A DNA stretch of 64,000 nucleotides from Pseudomonadales bacterium (lineage in GTDB: Bacteria; Pseudomonadota; Gammaproteobacteria; Pseudomonadales; Azotimanducaceae), in assembly GCA_024234635.1 (NCBI GenBank), contig JACKNX010000006.1:165185-229184 (forward strand), given 5' to 3'. A model generated the notes under the pieces. It was not told the DNA's origin. It made no database searches and was given only the letters and a program-made list of their open reading frames with translations. Positions 55,338 to 63,229 of the stretch are shown here, one piece after another. The first letter of the stretch is position 1. Every line of letters starts with the position of its first letter. Both the position numbers and the translations under genes were made by a program.

Positions 55338-55865
55338 ATGCGTGATCTGACCACGGCGCGGCTGTTGCTGCGTCCGATCGGGCCGGACGACGCGAGCGCG
55401 TTGCATGTGTTGTGGACCAACAAGGAGGTGCGTCGTTACCTCTGGGACAACCGCATCCTTCCCCTGGACGCCGTGCACACCATCATCAGCGACAGCGCTG
55501 CGTATTTCGACCGCACGGGCTCGGGATTCTTCAGTGTGCGTCTGAAGGAGCAGCCGGACGGTATCGTGGGCTTCTGCGGTCACCGTGCGTTCGAAGCCGG
55601 TGAAGAAGCGGAGTTGCTGTATGGCATGCATCCGGATCACTGGCGTCAGGGCCTGGGCACGGAGGCAGCCCGGCGGGTGCTGGACTACGGCTTCAACGAA
55701 TGTGGCCTGGCCCATGTGATCGCCACCACGGACACCCCGAACCAGCGCTCCGTGAAAGTATTGCAGCGACTGGGCATGTCGTTTGACCGGCGTCAGCTGC
55801 GGCACGGCCTGGATACAGTTTTCTATCGCATGACCCGGCGGGAGTTTCTGGCGCTGGCATCGTGA
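55338..55865 (+). CDS. GNAT N-acetyltransferase, RimJ/RimL type
   Basis: A 175-residue acetyltransferase: TTARLLLRPIGPDDASALHVLWTNKEVRRYLWDN at the start, GIVGFCGHRAFE, AELLYGMHPDHWRQGLGTEAARRVLDYGF with the acetyl-CoA loop, then IATTDTPNQRSVKVLQRLGM. The family includes protein N-terminal acetyltransferases and other small-molecule enzymes. Its stop overlaps the GTG start of the DUF503 gene, so translation is coupled. Confidence 0.88.
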   Translation: MRDLTTARLLLRPIGPDDASALHVLWTNKEVRRYLWDNRILPLDAVHTIISDSAAYFDRTGSGFFSVRLKEQPDGIVGFCGHRAFEAGEEAELLYGMHPDHWRQGLGTEAARRVLDYGFNECGLAHVIATTDTPNQRSVKVLQRLGMSFDRRQLRHGLDTVFYRMTRREFLALAS

Positions 55866-56146
55866 AGGTTGCTCTGCTCACCGTACTCATTCGCCTGCCG
55901 GGATGTCGCTCGCTCAAGGAAAAGCGCGGTCGGCTGGGAGGCCTGCGCGAACGCTACGGCCGCAATACGCAGGTTGCGGTCTGCGAAACCGACCACAATG
56001 ATGACCACGATCTGGCTGGCTTCGGTTTTGTTGCCACGGCAGTGGCGGCTACCGTGGTGGAACGTATTCTCACTGACATCGAAACCGATCTGCCCATGCG
56101 GGTGGATGGCGAGGTGGTGTCGATGCGCCGGGAGTGGCTGCGGTGA
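55862..56146 (+). CDS. DUF503 (YlxP-like) protein
   Basis: A 94-residue protein of the DUF503 family: MKVALLTVLIRLPGCRSLKEKRGRLGGLRERYGRNTQVAVCETDHNDDHDLAGFGFVATA. The SLKEKR motif is the family mark. Its role is unknown; in Firmicutes the homolog lies in translation-factor operons. GTG start overlaps the acetyltransferase stop. The following gene begins after 37 bases with GAGGAG. Confidence 0.85.
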   Translation: MKVALLTVLIRLPGCRSLKEKRGRLGGLRERYGRNTQVAVCETDHNDDHDLAGFGFVATAVAATVVERILTDIETDLPMRVDGEVVSMRREWLR

Positions 56147-56183
56147 CGGGAAATGTGGAACTGTTTGTGAGGAGCGCGCCGGC

Positions 56184-56558
56184 ATGATGAGTCTGGTTGT
56201 CGTTGGGCTGGTCGCCTTCCTGGCGTGGAACTGGGTGCGTCTCACCCGGCTGCGTCGGCAACAGTGGCTGGCGCGGCTGCAGTTGCCCGGTATATGGGAG
56301 GCAGAAGGGGAGGTGGCGGAGAGCCTGTCGCTGCAGGGTAGCCTGTCCGCCGGGGAGTTCCGCTCGTCCCGGCTCGGCACGGGCCACTGGCGGCTCTCGG
56401 GCCATACGCTCACGCTCGATACCGGCAGCCAGGTGCACGCGTTCGATCTTACGTTCCATGACGCAGGTCGAATCGGCCTGGAAGCTGGTCCCGGTCGGCG
56501 ACGCGTGTTCGTACGGCGCACCAGCAACGTCGTGCCGCTGCGACGGGCGAATCGCTGA
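56184..56558 (+). CDS. Small membrane-anchored protein of unknown function
   Basis: A 124-residue protein with one N-terminal membrane anchor (MSLVVVGLVAFLAWNWVRL) and a beta-rich soluble part: LPGIWEAEGEVAESLSLQGSLSAGEFRSSRLGTGHWRLSGHTLTLDTGSQVHAF. The soluble part resembles small lipocalin-like or jelly-roll sheets, but no family is recognised. GAGGAGCG precedes the ATG; a longer frame from 55869 has no domain character. Its stop is directly followed by the GDPD start, so it belongs to the same operon. Confidence 0.6.
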   Translation: MMSLVVVGLVAFLAWNWVRLTRLRRQQWLARLQLPGIWEAEGEVAESLSLQGSLSAGEFRSSRLGTGHWRLSGHTLTLDTGSQVHAFDLTFHDAGRIGLEAGPGRRRVFVRRTSNVVPLRRANR

Positions 56559-57476
56559 ATGGCAGTGTCCGCGCGACGGCGCAACTGGCTGCTGATCTCG
56601 GTTGTACTGGCGTTCATTCTGGCGCTGCGTCTCACCGGCTCGGTCGATCTGCCGGAAACCAGTTACTTCGCCGGGCAACGCCCGTATGTCATCGCGCACC
56701 AGGGAGGCGATGGGTTGCGCCCAGGCAATACGATGCTGGCGTTCAGCCACGCGGACAAACTTGGCGTGGACGTGCTGGAGATGGATGTTCATGCAACGCG
56801 CGACGGGGCGCTGGTGCTGATGCACGACGACGCTGTCGACAGAACCACAAACGGTACCGGGCGTCTCGCGGACATGGACCTGGCCACCGTGCAGTCGCTT
56901 GACGCGGCGTACCACTGGCCGTTCGACGGCAACCCGGTGTATCGCGGGAAGGGCGTCAGGGTGCCGCTGCTGGCGGATGTGCTGGAGCGCTTTCCGCGTC
57001 AGCGTTTCAACATCGAGATCAAGGCGGACTCCAAGCCGCTGGCGGAAGCCCTGTGTGGCGTACTGCATCAGACAGCACGGGAACCTGTGGCGCTGGTGGC
57101 GTCCTTCCACCGGACGGCGTTGCAGCACTTCCGCACCGTTTGCCCTGATGTCGCCACCAGTACCTCCCAGGCGGAAACCACGGTTTTTCTGCTCTTCAGC
57201 GCCCTGTGGCTGGACCGTCTCTATCGGCCCGTTGCGGGCGCGCTCCAGGTTCCGCTGGAACGCTTCGGCATCCCGTTATCCAGTGAAGCAATGATTGCGA
57301 GCGCTGCCCGTCACGGCATGTATCTGGACGTCTGGACATTGAACGGTGAGGCCGCGATCGAAGCGGCGTATGCACGCGGGGTATCCGGTGTGATCACTGA
57401 CCGCCCGGACCTGGCGATGGCGGTTCGCAATCGTTTGCGTGTGGAGGGGGTCAGCGCTGGCGGCGGCGATCCGTAG
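56559..57476 (+). CDS. Glycerophosphodiester phosphodiesterase
   Basis: A 305-residue GDPD with one N-terminal membrane segment (WLLISVVLAFILALRL). Catalytic residues: His47 in IAHQGGDG, Glu74 and Asp76 in LEMDVHATRDG, and His89 in LVLMHDDAVDRTTNGTG; ERFPRQRFNIEIKADS gives the later metal Glu. The usual PENT motif reads PGNT, a deviation next to the active site. It cleaves glycerophosphodiesters to glycerol-3-phosphate, probably at the periplasmic face. ATG 56559 abuts the previous stop. The 3-prime end overlaps a small minus-strand gene. Confidence 0.9.
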   Translation: MAVSARRRNWLLISVVLAFILALRLTGSVDLPETSYFAGQRPYVIAHQGGDGLRPGNTMLAFSHADKLGVDVLEMDVHATRDGALVLMHDDAVDRTTNGTGRLADMDLATVQSLDAAYHWPFDGNPVYRGKGVRVPLLADVLERFPRQRFNIEIKADSKPLAEALCGVLHQTAREPVALVASFHRTALQHFRTVCPDVATSTSQAETTVFLLFSALWLDRLYRPVAGALQVPLERFGIPLSSEAMIASAARHGMYLDVWTLNGEAAIEAAYARGVSGVITDRPDLAMAVRNRLRVEGVSAGGGDP

Positions 57477-57621
57477 TGTCGGGATTGCGCCGCGGCACGG
57501 GATCGTCGAGCACCCGTTCGCTGTTGCGGCGGTCTTCGGCATTGACGCGTCGATCCTCAGTGCCGGTGCGGCGTTCACTCGGTGTCGCGTCGGGCCGCTC
57601 CATGGGTTTGCTGGCCGTCAT
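57451..57621 (-). CDS. 56-residue highly charged protein, overlapping the GDPD gene end
   Basis: On the minus strand an ATG at 57621 opens a 57-codon frame rich in Arg, Asp and Glu: ERPDATPSERR, EDRRVNAEDRRNSER and RNPDTTDRRRQR. It has a good ribosome site (GGGGAGGCGGGG upstream) and occupies the gap after the GDPD gene, overlapping its last 26 bases convergently. The low-complexity, disordered composition resembles small conserved proteins of gammaproteobacteria with no known role. Too short for usual ORF filters. Confidence 0.55.
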   Translation of the reverse strand: MTASKPMERPDATPSERRTGTEDRRVNAEDRRNSERVLDDPVPRRNPDTTDRRRQR

Positions 57622-57739
57622 CTTGTAATTCCCCGCCTCCCCGGCGATAAACGAAGTTTACCAGACCGTTTCGGGCCGCTCACAGGTGCTGAGCCGGTCC
57701 GTGACCAAGCATCAAAGCATTCCAGCTACCCGGAAGATC

Positions 57740-58630
57740 ATGACTGACCGCCTCGACTCCCTGCAGATTTCCGCAATGGCGCTCATTGAACGACTGCTGC
57801 TGTTGCTGCCGAGAGGGGGGCATGTGGACTGGTCGAAGGAGCCGGCGGCGCTGTGGCGTTCGCACGGCTTTGGCCAGGCTTTTCAGCGCGCGGCGGTGGA
57901 TGCCTCGCTCAGCCTCGACGACCTGCATCGGATCGATCATCAGAAGGCCGCCATCGAACGCAACACGCGGCAGTTCCTCGTGGGTGCACCCGCCAACAAT
58001 GTGCTGTTGTGGGGGGCGCGTGGCACCGGCAAGTCGAGTCTGGTGCACGCACTTGTCAATCGGTATGCGGCGGATGGCTTGCGCCTGGTGGAAGTCAGTC
58101 GCACGGATCTGGCAGGTATCGCCGATCTGGCCGCGGAACTTGCGACGCTGCCGTATCGCTTTGTGGTGTTCTGCGACGATCTCTCATTCGAGGAGGATGA
58201 TGCCGGCTACAAGGCGCTGAAGAGCGCCCTGGAGGGATCACTGTTCAAACACGCGGACAATGTGCTCATCTATGCCACGTCCAATCGGCGCCATCTGTTG
58301 CCCGAGTACATGCGCGACAACCTGCAGACGAAAATGGTCGACGGTGAACTGCACGAAGCGGAAGCGGTGGAAGAGCGAATTTCGCTTTCAGACCGCTTCG
58401 GACTTTGGCTCTCGTTCTATCCCTTCAAACAGGACGACTACCTGGATGTGGTGCATCACTGGGTGCGCCGACTGGCGCGGGCGCATGGGCTATCGTTGGA
58501 TGCGTGCGCACTGGACGAGGCGTTCGACAAACAGGCGGTAGCCTGGGCCCTGGGGCGGGGAGTGCGAAGTGGTCGGACGGCACAGCATTTTGCGCGCCAC
58601 TGGGTGGGAGGGCAGCTTCTGGAGAAGTAA
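57740..58630 (+). CDS. DUF815 family ATP-binding protein
   Basis: A 296-residue P-loop ATPase. The Walker A motif GARGTGKS is at residues 92-99, and a Walker B-like VVFCDDLSFEEDD follows near 145-157; NVLIYATSNRRHLLPEYM and LSDRFGLWLSFYPFKQDDYLDVV are hallmarks of DUF815, an AAA-type family without a firmly known job. ATG 57740 begins the conserved region; the frame runs from 57686. It faces the minus-strand membrane-associated gene at 58.7 kb. Confidence 0.9.
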   Translation: MTDRLDSLQISAMALIERLLLLLPRGGHVDWSKEPAALWRSHGFGQAFQRAAVDASLSLDDLHRIDHQKAAIERNTRQFLVGAPANNVLLWGARGTGKSSLVHALVNRYAADGLRLVEVSRTDLAGIADLAAELATLPYRFVVFCDDLSFEEDDAGYKALKSALEGSLFKHADNVLIYATSNRRHLLPEYMRDNLQTKMVDGELHEAEAVEERISLSDRFGLWLSFYPFKQDDYLDVVHHWVRRLARAHGLSLDACALDEAFDKQAVAWALGRGVRSGRTAQHFARHWVGGQLLEK

Positions 58631-58640
58631 CAGAAGCAGG

Positions 58641-58666
58641 CCGGGAGCCGTGCGGTGCCGTCCCGG
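58641..58666. terminator. Inverted repeat between convergent genes
   Basis: CCGGGA at 58641-58646 and TCCCGG at 58661-58666, perfect 6-bp stem, 14-base loop, in the 77-bp gap between the DUF815 gene and the next minus-strand gene. A weak candidate terminator. Confidence 0.3.
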
Positions 58667-58707
58667 TGCCCGACAGGTTCGTCGCGCGCGGGCAGGCCGT
58701 TCGGCGA

Positions 58708-59334
58708 TCAGGCGACGCGAACGTTGAGTCCGGCTTCCACGCGACGTCGGGTTTCCTCGGCGGTCTTCAACGGCAGACGGGCGCAGCGGGCCAGGGCAAG
58801 CGCCCTCAGTTCTTCCGAGCGTGTCCGCTCATGCAGAATCATTGCCCGTTGTGCTTCCTGCATCAGCAGCTCCACGCCCGCGAGTTCTTCGGCCAGGTGC
58901 AGCGCGGAACTGGCCAGCGCCAGTTGCCTCGGGCCCAGCAGATCGAGTTTGGAACAGGCGATGATGTGCTCCCTGAGATCCCGCAGCGCCGCCGCGGTTT
59001 CGGCGTGTACGGGAGCTATCGGGCGATCAGCGCGTCGGGCGTCGGCCACGGCTTTGTGCAGGGTAGCGATATGACCTGGCAGGCTGCTCGCGTAGCGCTC
59101 GAAGATGCCGTGCGCCAGTCGTTCCGAGGTGGCCATGTAGATGTGGATCAGTGCCTCGCGAACCGGCAGGGGCAGCAGGGTGATCGGTATGGACTGCAGA
59201 CACCGGGTAATGGCTGAAGTGCCTTTTACGATACGCAGTTGCCGTTTCACCACAAGCGTGCGGTAGCGTCTGAAACCGAACACGGCAGCGACGATGCCGC
59301 CGACGCAGAACACAAGCGATAGCAGATAAACCAT
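58708..59334 (-). CDS. Single-pass membrane protein with long helical cytoplasmic part
   Basis: A 208-residue protein: one N-terminal membrane segment (MVYLLSLVFCVGGIVAAVFGFRRY), then helices (LVVKRQLRIVKGTSAITRCLQ, VREALIHIYMATSERLAHGIFERYASSLPGHIATLHKAVADA, ALRDLREHIIACSKLDLLGPRQLALASSALHLAEELAGVELLMQEAQRAMILH). No family is recognised; the helical periodicity suggests coiled-coil packing. A longer frame begins at 60033 but lacks domain character before 59334. Divergent from the next gene with 186 bases between. Confidence 0.65.
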   Translation of the reverse strand: MVYLLSLVFCVGGIVAAVFGFRRYRTLVVKRQLRIVKGTSAITRCLQSIPITLLPLPVREALIHIYMATSERLAHGIFERYASSLPGHIATLHKAVADARRADRPIAPVHAETAAALRDLREHIIACSKLDLLGPRQLALASSALHLAEELAGVELLMQEAQRAMILHERTRSEELRALALARCARLPLKTAEETRRRVEAGLNVRVA

Positions 59335-59520
59335 GGGCGCACTCGGCAACCGGGACTCCAGGAAGCCTAGCAGCGCCGGCGAATCGTGCAGGAAGCTGGC
59401 TTGCGATGGCGGATTTCCGGCGTCGGACGCGGCTGGTGGCTTACAACGCCCCGGGCAGGCGACTGGCATGACGGGTGTCCCGGCAGCGTCACACTGTGGC
59501 TTCTCATGGTGGAGACGCGT

Positions 59521-60015
59521 ATGAAGGCAAGAGCATTTTTCGAACGGTATCGACCGGGTGTACAGCAGCTGTGTGCGCTCAATGGTGCGGAGCTTCCCGG
59601 CCACCCCGACGTCATCCGCTTCATCGACCGGCTCAAAAAGGATGAGGCGCGGGTAGACGTGCTGCCGCCGCGCCGCGCGTCCTTCCCCGGTGAAGAGGCG
59701 TTCTGGTTCTGTGTCATGCAACTGGAGGAGTTTGCGGAAATGACCTGGCCGGGCGCGGCGTCCGAACCCTACGTTCGTTACCTGTTGAGTGACCTGGCGA
59801 CCGCGGCGGATTGTCTGCGCACCCTCAGCGATCTGCCGCCTGGTCTGATCGTGGAGTGGTGTGACGAGGATGCCTGGGAAGATGAGCTGGACGATATCGA
59901 TTGCCAATGGCCGCCAGAGGACTCCGTGGTGCCCGCATGCCCAGGTGCGGGAGAAGATGCGCAGCCAACCGTGTCGCCAACCCGCGCCAGCGCCCGAACC
60001 GGCTCCGGGGCTTGA
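59521..60015 (+). CDS. Acidic hypothetical protein
   Basis: A 164-residue protein: MKARAFFERYRPGVQQLCALNGAELPGHPDVIRFIDRLKKDEARVDVLPPRRASFPGEEAFWFCVMQLEEFAEM, then an acidic DEDAWEDELDDIDC and a loose C-terminal tail. No family is recognised. GGAG lies eight bases before ATG 59521. It ends 57 bases before the tRNA and is the last chromosomal gene before the integrated element. Confidence 0.6.
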   Translation: MKARAFFERYRPGVQQLCALNGAELPGHPDVIRFIDRLKKDEARVDVLPPRRASFPGEEAFWFCVMQLEEFAEMTWPGAASEPYVRYLLSDLATAADCLRTLSDLPPGLIVEWCDEDAWEDELDDIDCQWPPEDSVVPACPGAGEDAQPTVSPTRASARTGSGA

Positions 60016-60072
60016 TGACATCGCGGTTGACACTCCACGACCGCCTTCCTACCATGCGCGCCTTCCCGCCGT

Positions 60073-60148
<76 letters not shown>

Positions 60149-60262
60149 AGTCCTCGTTCAAACCGATTCAAGACCGTCCAATAGCTACCGTAACTCGCTG
60201 ATTTCACTGAAGAACACGATCTAACCTCGTCCAGCCTCGTGCATTGACAGCCAGGCGAAGGT

Positions 60263-60311
60263 GGGGGCAACATCGGGGGCATCTCATCACTAGTGCGTTG
60301 AGGTTGCCCCC
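60263..60311. promoter_or_regulatory. GGGGGCA repeats and inverted copy before the integrase
   Basis: GGGGGCAAC at 60263-60271 and its exact inverse GTTGCCCCC at 60303-60311 flank the start region; a second direct GGGGGCA lies at 60275-60281. The right arm ends at the base before the integrase ATG. Likely integrase arm-type binding sites or an autoregulatory operator. Confidence 0.55.
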
Positions 60312-61505
60312 ATGCCCCTTACCGACGCTGCGATCCGCACTTCTAAGCCGCGCGAAAAAGCTTACAAACTATTCGATGGCCGCGGTCTTTACCTCGAAGT
60401 TGCTCCGAGCGGTGGGCGCTGGTGGCGACTGAAATATCGGGTAGCTGGCAAGGAGAAGCGTCTCTCTCTGGGGGTCTATCCGGAGGTGGGGTTGAAGGAG
60501 GCGCGTAACCGATGTGATCAGATGCGCCGACTCGTTGCCGATGGCGTGGATCCCGCCGTCCAGCGTCGGGCGTTTAAGCAGCATCAGATGCTGGCCTCGT
60601 CGTCCTGCTTTGAGCAGGTTGCCAGGGAGTGGTTCGCGAAGTTTTCGCCGGGATGGGCTTCCTCGCACAGCGTCCGGATCATCCGTCGTCTCGAGCGCGA
60701 CGTCTTTCCCTGGATCGGCACATTGGATGTTGGAGAGATTTCGGCTCCGGACCTGCTGGCCGTCCTTCGAAGGATTGAGGGTCGAGGGGCCGTCGAAACA
60801 GCCCACAGGGCGCTGACCAACTGTAGCCAGGTGTTCCGCTATGCCATCGCCACGGGTCGGCTGGAGCGCGATCCTGCTGCGGATCTGCGGGGGGCGCTGC
60901 CGCCGATGAAGGTGCAGAATTTCGCAGCCACCACCGACCCGACGCGTCTGGCTGAAATCCTCAGGGCGATGGACGGGTATCGCGGCTCGCTGGTAGTGCG
61001 TGCCGCGCTGAAACTGATGCCGCTTTTATTCGTTCGCCCTGGCGAACTGAGAACGGCGAAGTGGGCGGATATTGATCTCGAAGCGGCTGAGTGGCGCTAT
61101 CTGGTCACCAAGACCCAGACCCCTCACATCGTCCCGCTGTGCAAGCAGGCTGTCTCGGTTCTCAAGGACCTCCAGCCGCTCACCGGCCGAGGCATGTATG
61201 TGTTCCCCGGCCGTGGGCCGGACAAGCCCATGAGTGACAACGCAGTACTCTCGGCCATGCGCCGGCTGGATATCGGCAAGGATGAAATGACCGGTCACGG
61301 CTTCCGCGCGGTGGCCAGGACGTTGTTGGACGAAGTGCTGGGGGAGCGGCCTGACTTCATCGAGCATCAGCTTGCCCATGCAGTTCGGGATCCGAACGGG
61401 CGGGCCTACAACCGGACCGTGCACCTGGAGGAGCGACGCCGGATGATGCAGCGCTGGGCAGATTATCTCGAAGCCCTGAAAGGGCAGTCCCCGCAGGGAC
61501 TCTGA
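60312..61505 (+). CDS. P4-type tyrosine-recombinase integrase
   Basis: A 397-residue integrase. The N-terminal arm-binding domain (DUF4102 type) reads LTDAAIRTSKPREKAYKLFDGRGLYLEVAPSGGRWWRLKYR. The catalytic domain has Arg242 in LFVRPGELRTAKW, the His329-x-x-Arg332 box in TGHGFRAVAR, His356 in HQLAH and the nucleophile Tyr366 in RAYNR. All catalytic positions are present, so it is likely active. It would insert the element into the tRNA-Ala gene. The ATG abuts the inverted repeat GTTGCCCCC. The neighbours downstream are typical accessory genes. Confidence 0.95.
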   Translation: MPLTDAAIRTSKPREKAYKLFDGRGLYLEVAPSGGRWWRLKYRVAGKEKRLSLGVYPEVGLKEARNRCDQMRRLVADGVDPAVQRRAFKQHQMLASSSCFEQVAREWFAKFSPGWASSHSVRIIRRLERDVFPWIGTLDVGEISAPDLLAVLRRIEGRGAVETAHRALTNCSQVFRYAIATGRLERDPAADLRGALPPMKVQNFAATTDPTRLAEILRAMDGYRGSLVVRAALKLMPLLFVRPGELRTAKWADIDLEAAEWRYLVTKTQTPHIVPLCKQAVSVLKDLQPLTGRGMYVFPGRGPDKPMSDNAVLSAMRRLDIGKDEMTGHGFRAVARTLLDEVLGERPDFIEHQLAHAVRDPNGRAYNRTVHLEERRRMMQRWADYLEALKGQSPQGL

Positions 61506-61652
61506 TGCGCAACTCGAACCTCAATACTGCGTAGCATTCATTGGAACGACCCTGAGCGTGTGCCGATGCAGCTCGCACCAGGATCTTGCTGATTCCCGTC
61601 ACCTCGATACTCTCTGCCTCCAGAGAATCAATGCGTCTTGGGAGGTTCACCG

Positions 61653-62849
61653 ATGTCCGAGTTTGTGCCATTGGAAATGACGCTCGACCGGTACTTTTCG
61701 CGGAAATTTGACCGGCTTCCCGCACCACTCAAACCTGCTGTTGCCAAGCAGTTTTCTCTCGTCCCCTGGGATGCACTTTCCCCGAAGCAGCGAAGGGAGT
61801 TCGTGAGGAATCAGGACCAGCAGGACGATCCCTTGCTTCAGGCGTGGAATGAATTTTGGATGGATCTTGTATACAGAAAGGACAAAGTTACACAGGACAT
61901 GGCGCGTTGGGACGCGGTACAGCCAGGTTCGGTGTCGGAGCTTCGGGATCAGGAAGACAGACGGGAAAGCCTACAACGCGAGCTGCGCATGTTGGACTGC
62001 TGGGATCAGTCGGGAAGCCGCGCTCGCCCGTCCGCGACGATTCCCAAGAATGCAAGATTCAATGATTTTGGTCGAGTCGCCCAGCATGAAGAACAGGCAC
62101 TCGTAGCCTATCCCCTGGCCATGGAAATGCTGCGCAGTCGAATCGGCGCGACATCGGCGGATGTCGCGGGTTGGGTCTGGCTAGGGCGCCTTTCTGGCGG
62201 CCTGGCAGCGTTCCTCCGAGACCCTGAGCAGGGAACCTTGAGCAGATTTTTCTTCGATCTGGTCGTCGACGAAAGTGGTCGTGGCTACATGAATGGCCTA
62301 TTGCGAGCATCTTTCAGACCCGAAGATCTTGAGACTTTCGAACCGTCAGAGCGGTTTTTCACTGGCGTGGAGTTGGTTGCCAGATGGTCAGTCCATGCTC
62401 AGCTGCCAGACGTCGAAGCCTACGTGTGGGCAAAGATCCAGCACGGGAGCCTCACCAACTGCCATCCGATCTTTGGCAATTCATCCCAGATTCGCAGTCC
62501 GGACGACGCGCTCCCGCCGCTCGCCGATGGCCTGTTCCTGACATCGGAGGTTGAGTCGATCGAACGCCAGGAACTGGCTGGGCAATCGGTTTCATCGTGC
62601 GGGCGGGAATCGAAACCAGTAGTTATGCCGGAAGTTGGAACTCCAGAGTGGCGGAAAACAAACGCCCGAAAAGCGGCCGATGCCTTACACGACCAACCAA
62701 ATGGTACCCGAGAGAAAAAAGCTAAAGTGTTGAAGGCATACGAGGAACAGCGGGGAAACTTCCGAACCAAGAGGAAATTTGCCGAGTGGGCAGCACACGA
62801 ATTCCACCTCGCCGAGCGAACGGTCCTCGGGTATCTGCGGAACGACTAG
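61653..62849 (+). CDS. Orphan element protein, 398 residues, function unknown
   Basis: A protein without recognised family. The N-terminal half is helical and charged (LDRYFSRKFDRLPAPLKPAVAKQFSLVPWDALSPKQRREFVRNQDQQ), the centre has YPLAMEMLRSRIGATSADVAGWVWLGRLSGG and the DLVVDESGRGYMNGLL stretch, and the C-terminus (NGTREKKAKVLKAYEEQRGNFRTKRKFAEWAAHEFHLAERTVLGYLR) looks like a helix-turn-helix. GGAGG lies seven bases before ATG 61653; the frame begins slightly earlier. Its GC content seems lower than the chromosome. It may act in replication or regulation of the element. Confidence 0.65.
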   Translation: MSEFVPLEMTLDRYFSRKFDRLPAPLKPAVAKQFSLVPWDALSPKQRREFVRNQDQQDDPLLQAWNEFWMDLVYRKDKVTQDMARWDAVQPGSVSELRDQEDRRESLQRELRMLDCWDQSGSRARPSATIPKNARFNDFGRVAQHEEQALVAYPLAMEMLRSRIGATSADVAGWVWLGRLSGGLAAFLRDPEQGTLSRFFFDLVVDESGRGYMNGLLRASFRPEDLETFEPSERFFTGVELVARWSVHAQLPDVEAYVWAKIQHGSLTNCHPIFGNSSQIRSPDDALPPLADGLFLTSEVESIERQELAGQSVSSCGRESKPVVMPEVGTPEWRKTNARKAADALHDQPNGTREKKAKVLKAYEEQRGNFRTKRKFAEWAAHEFHLAERTVLGYLRND

Positions 62850-62864
62850 TCCGAAAACGCACCG

Positions 62865-62896
62865 CTGCTTAGCAGATGCGCGCCTCTGCTGAGCAG
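62865..62896. promoter_or_regulatory. Two CTGCTNAGCAG palindromes, centres 21 bp apart
   Basis: CTGCTTAGCAG at 62865-62875 and CTGCTGAGCAG at 62886-62896, each an 11-bp palindrome, centres two helical turns apart, between the orphan gene and the AlpA-like gene. A strong candidate for cooperative binding of a dimeric regulator. Confidence 0.55.
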
Positions 62897-62968
62897 AGCG
62901 TATGTAACCAAACACCCCAGTCCTCAAAGCTATGCCCCGTGTACAACGATATGCATGGAGTTCCGAGG

Positions 62969-63229
62969 ATGAACATCACCTTTCTGCGGCTGCCGGCCGT
63001 TCTGGCTGCCACAGGCTACAAGCGATCCACGCTGTACCTGCGGATGAGTCAGGGCCTCTGGCCCAGACCAGTTTCGCTTGGGTATCGATGCGTGGGGTGG
63101 CCTCAGCATGAGGTCGAAGCAATCAATAGCGCCCGCATTGCGGACTGTTCCGAAGCCGGAATTCGCGAGCTGGTGGAAAGCCTGTACGCCGCCCGCAGGA
63201 GCGTCGCGTTTCCGGGAGCGCTGCAATGA
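62969..63229 (+). CDS. AlpA-like small DNA-binding regulator
   Basis: An 86-residue protein: FLRLPAVLAATGYKRSTLYLRMSQGLWPRPVSLGYRCVGWPQHEVEAINSARI, the MerR/AlpA type winged helix used by phage and satellite activators of excision. The motif STLYLRMSQGLWPRPVSLGYR is typical. GGAG lies eight bases before ATG 62969; an in-frame ATG is at 62951. It probably controls integrase/excision genes or its own promoter with the upstream CTGCTNAGCAG pair. Its stop overlaps the next gene by 4 bases. Confidence 0.82.
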   Translation: MNITFLRLPAVLAATGYKRSTLYLRMSQGLWPRPVSLGYRCVGWPQHEVEAINSARIADCSEAGIRELVESLYAARRSVAFPGALQ

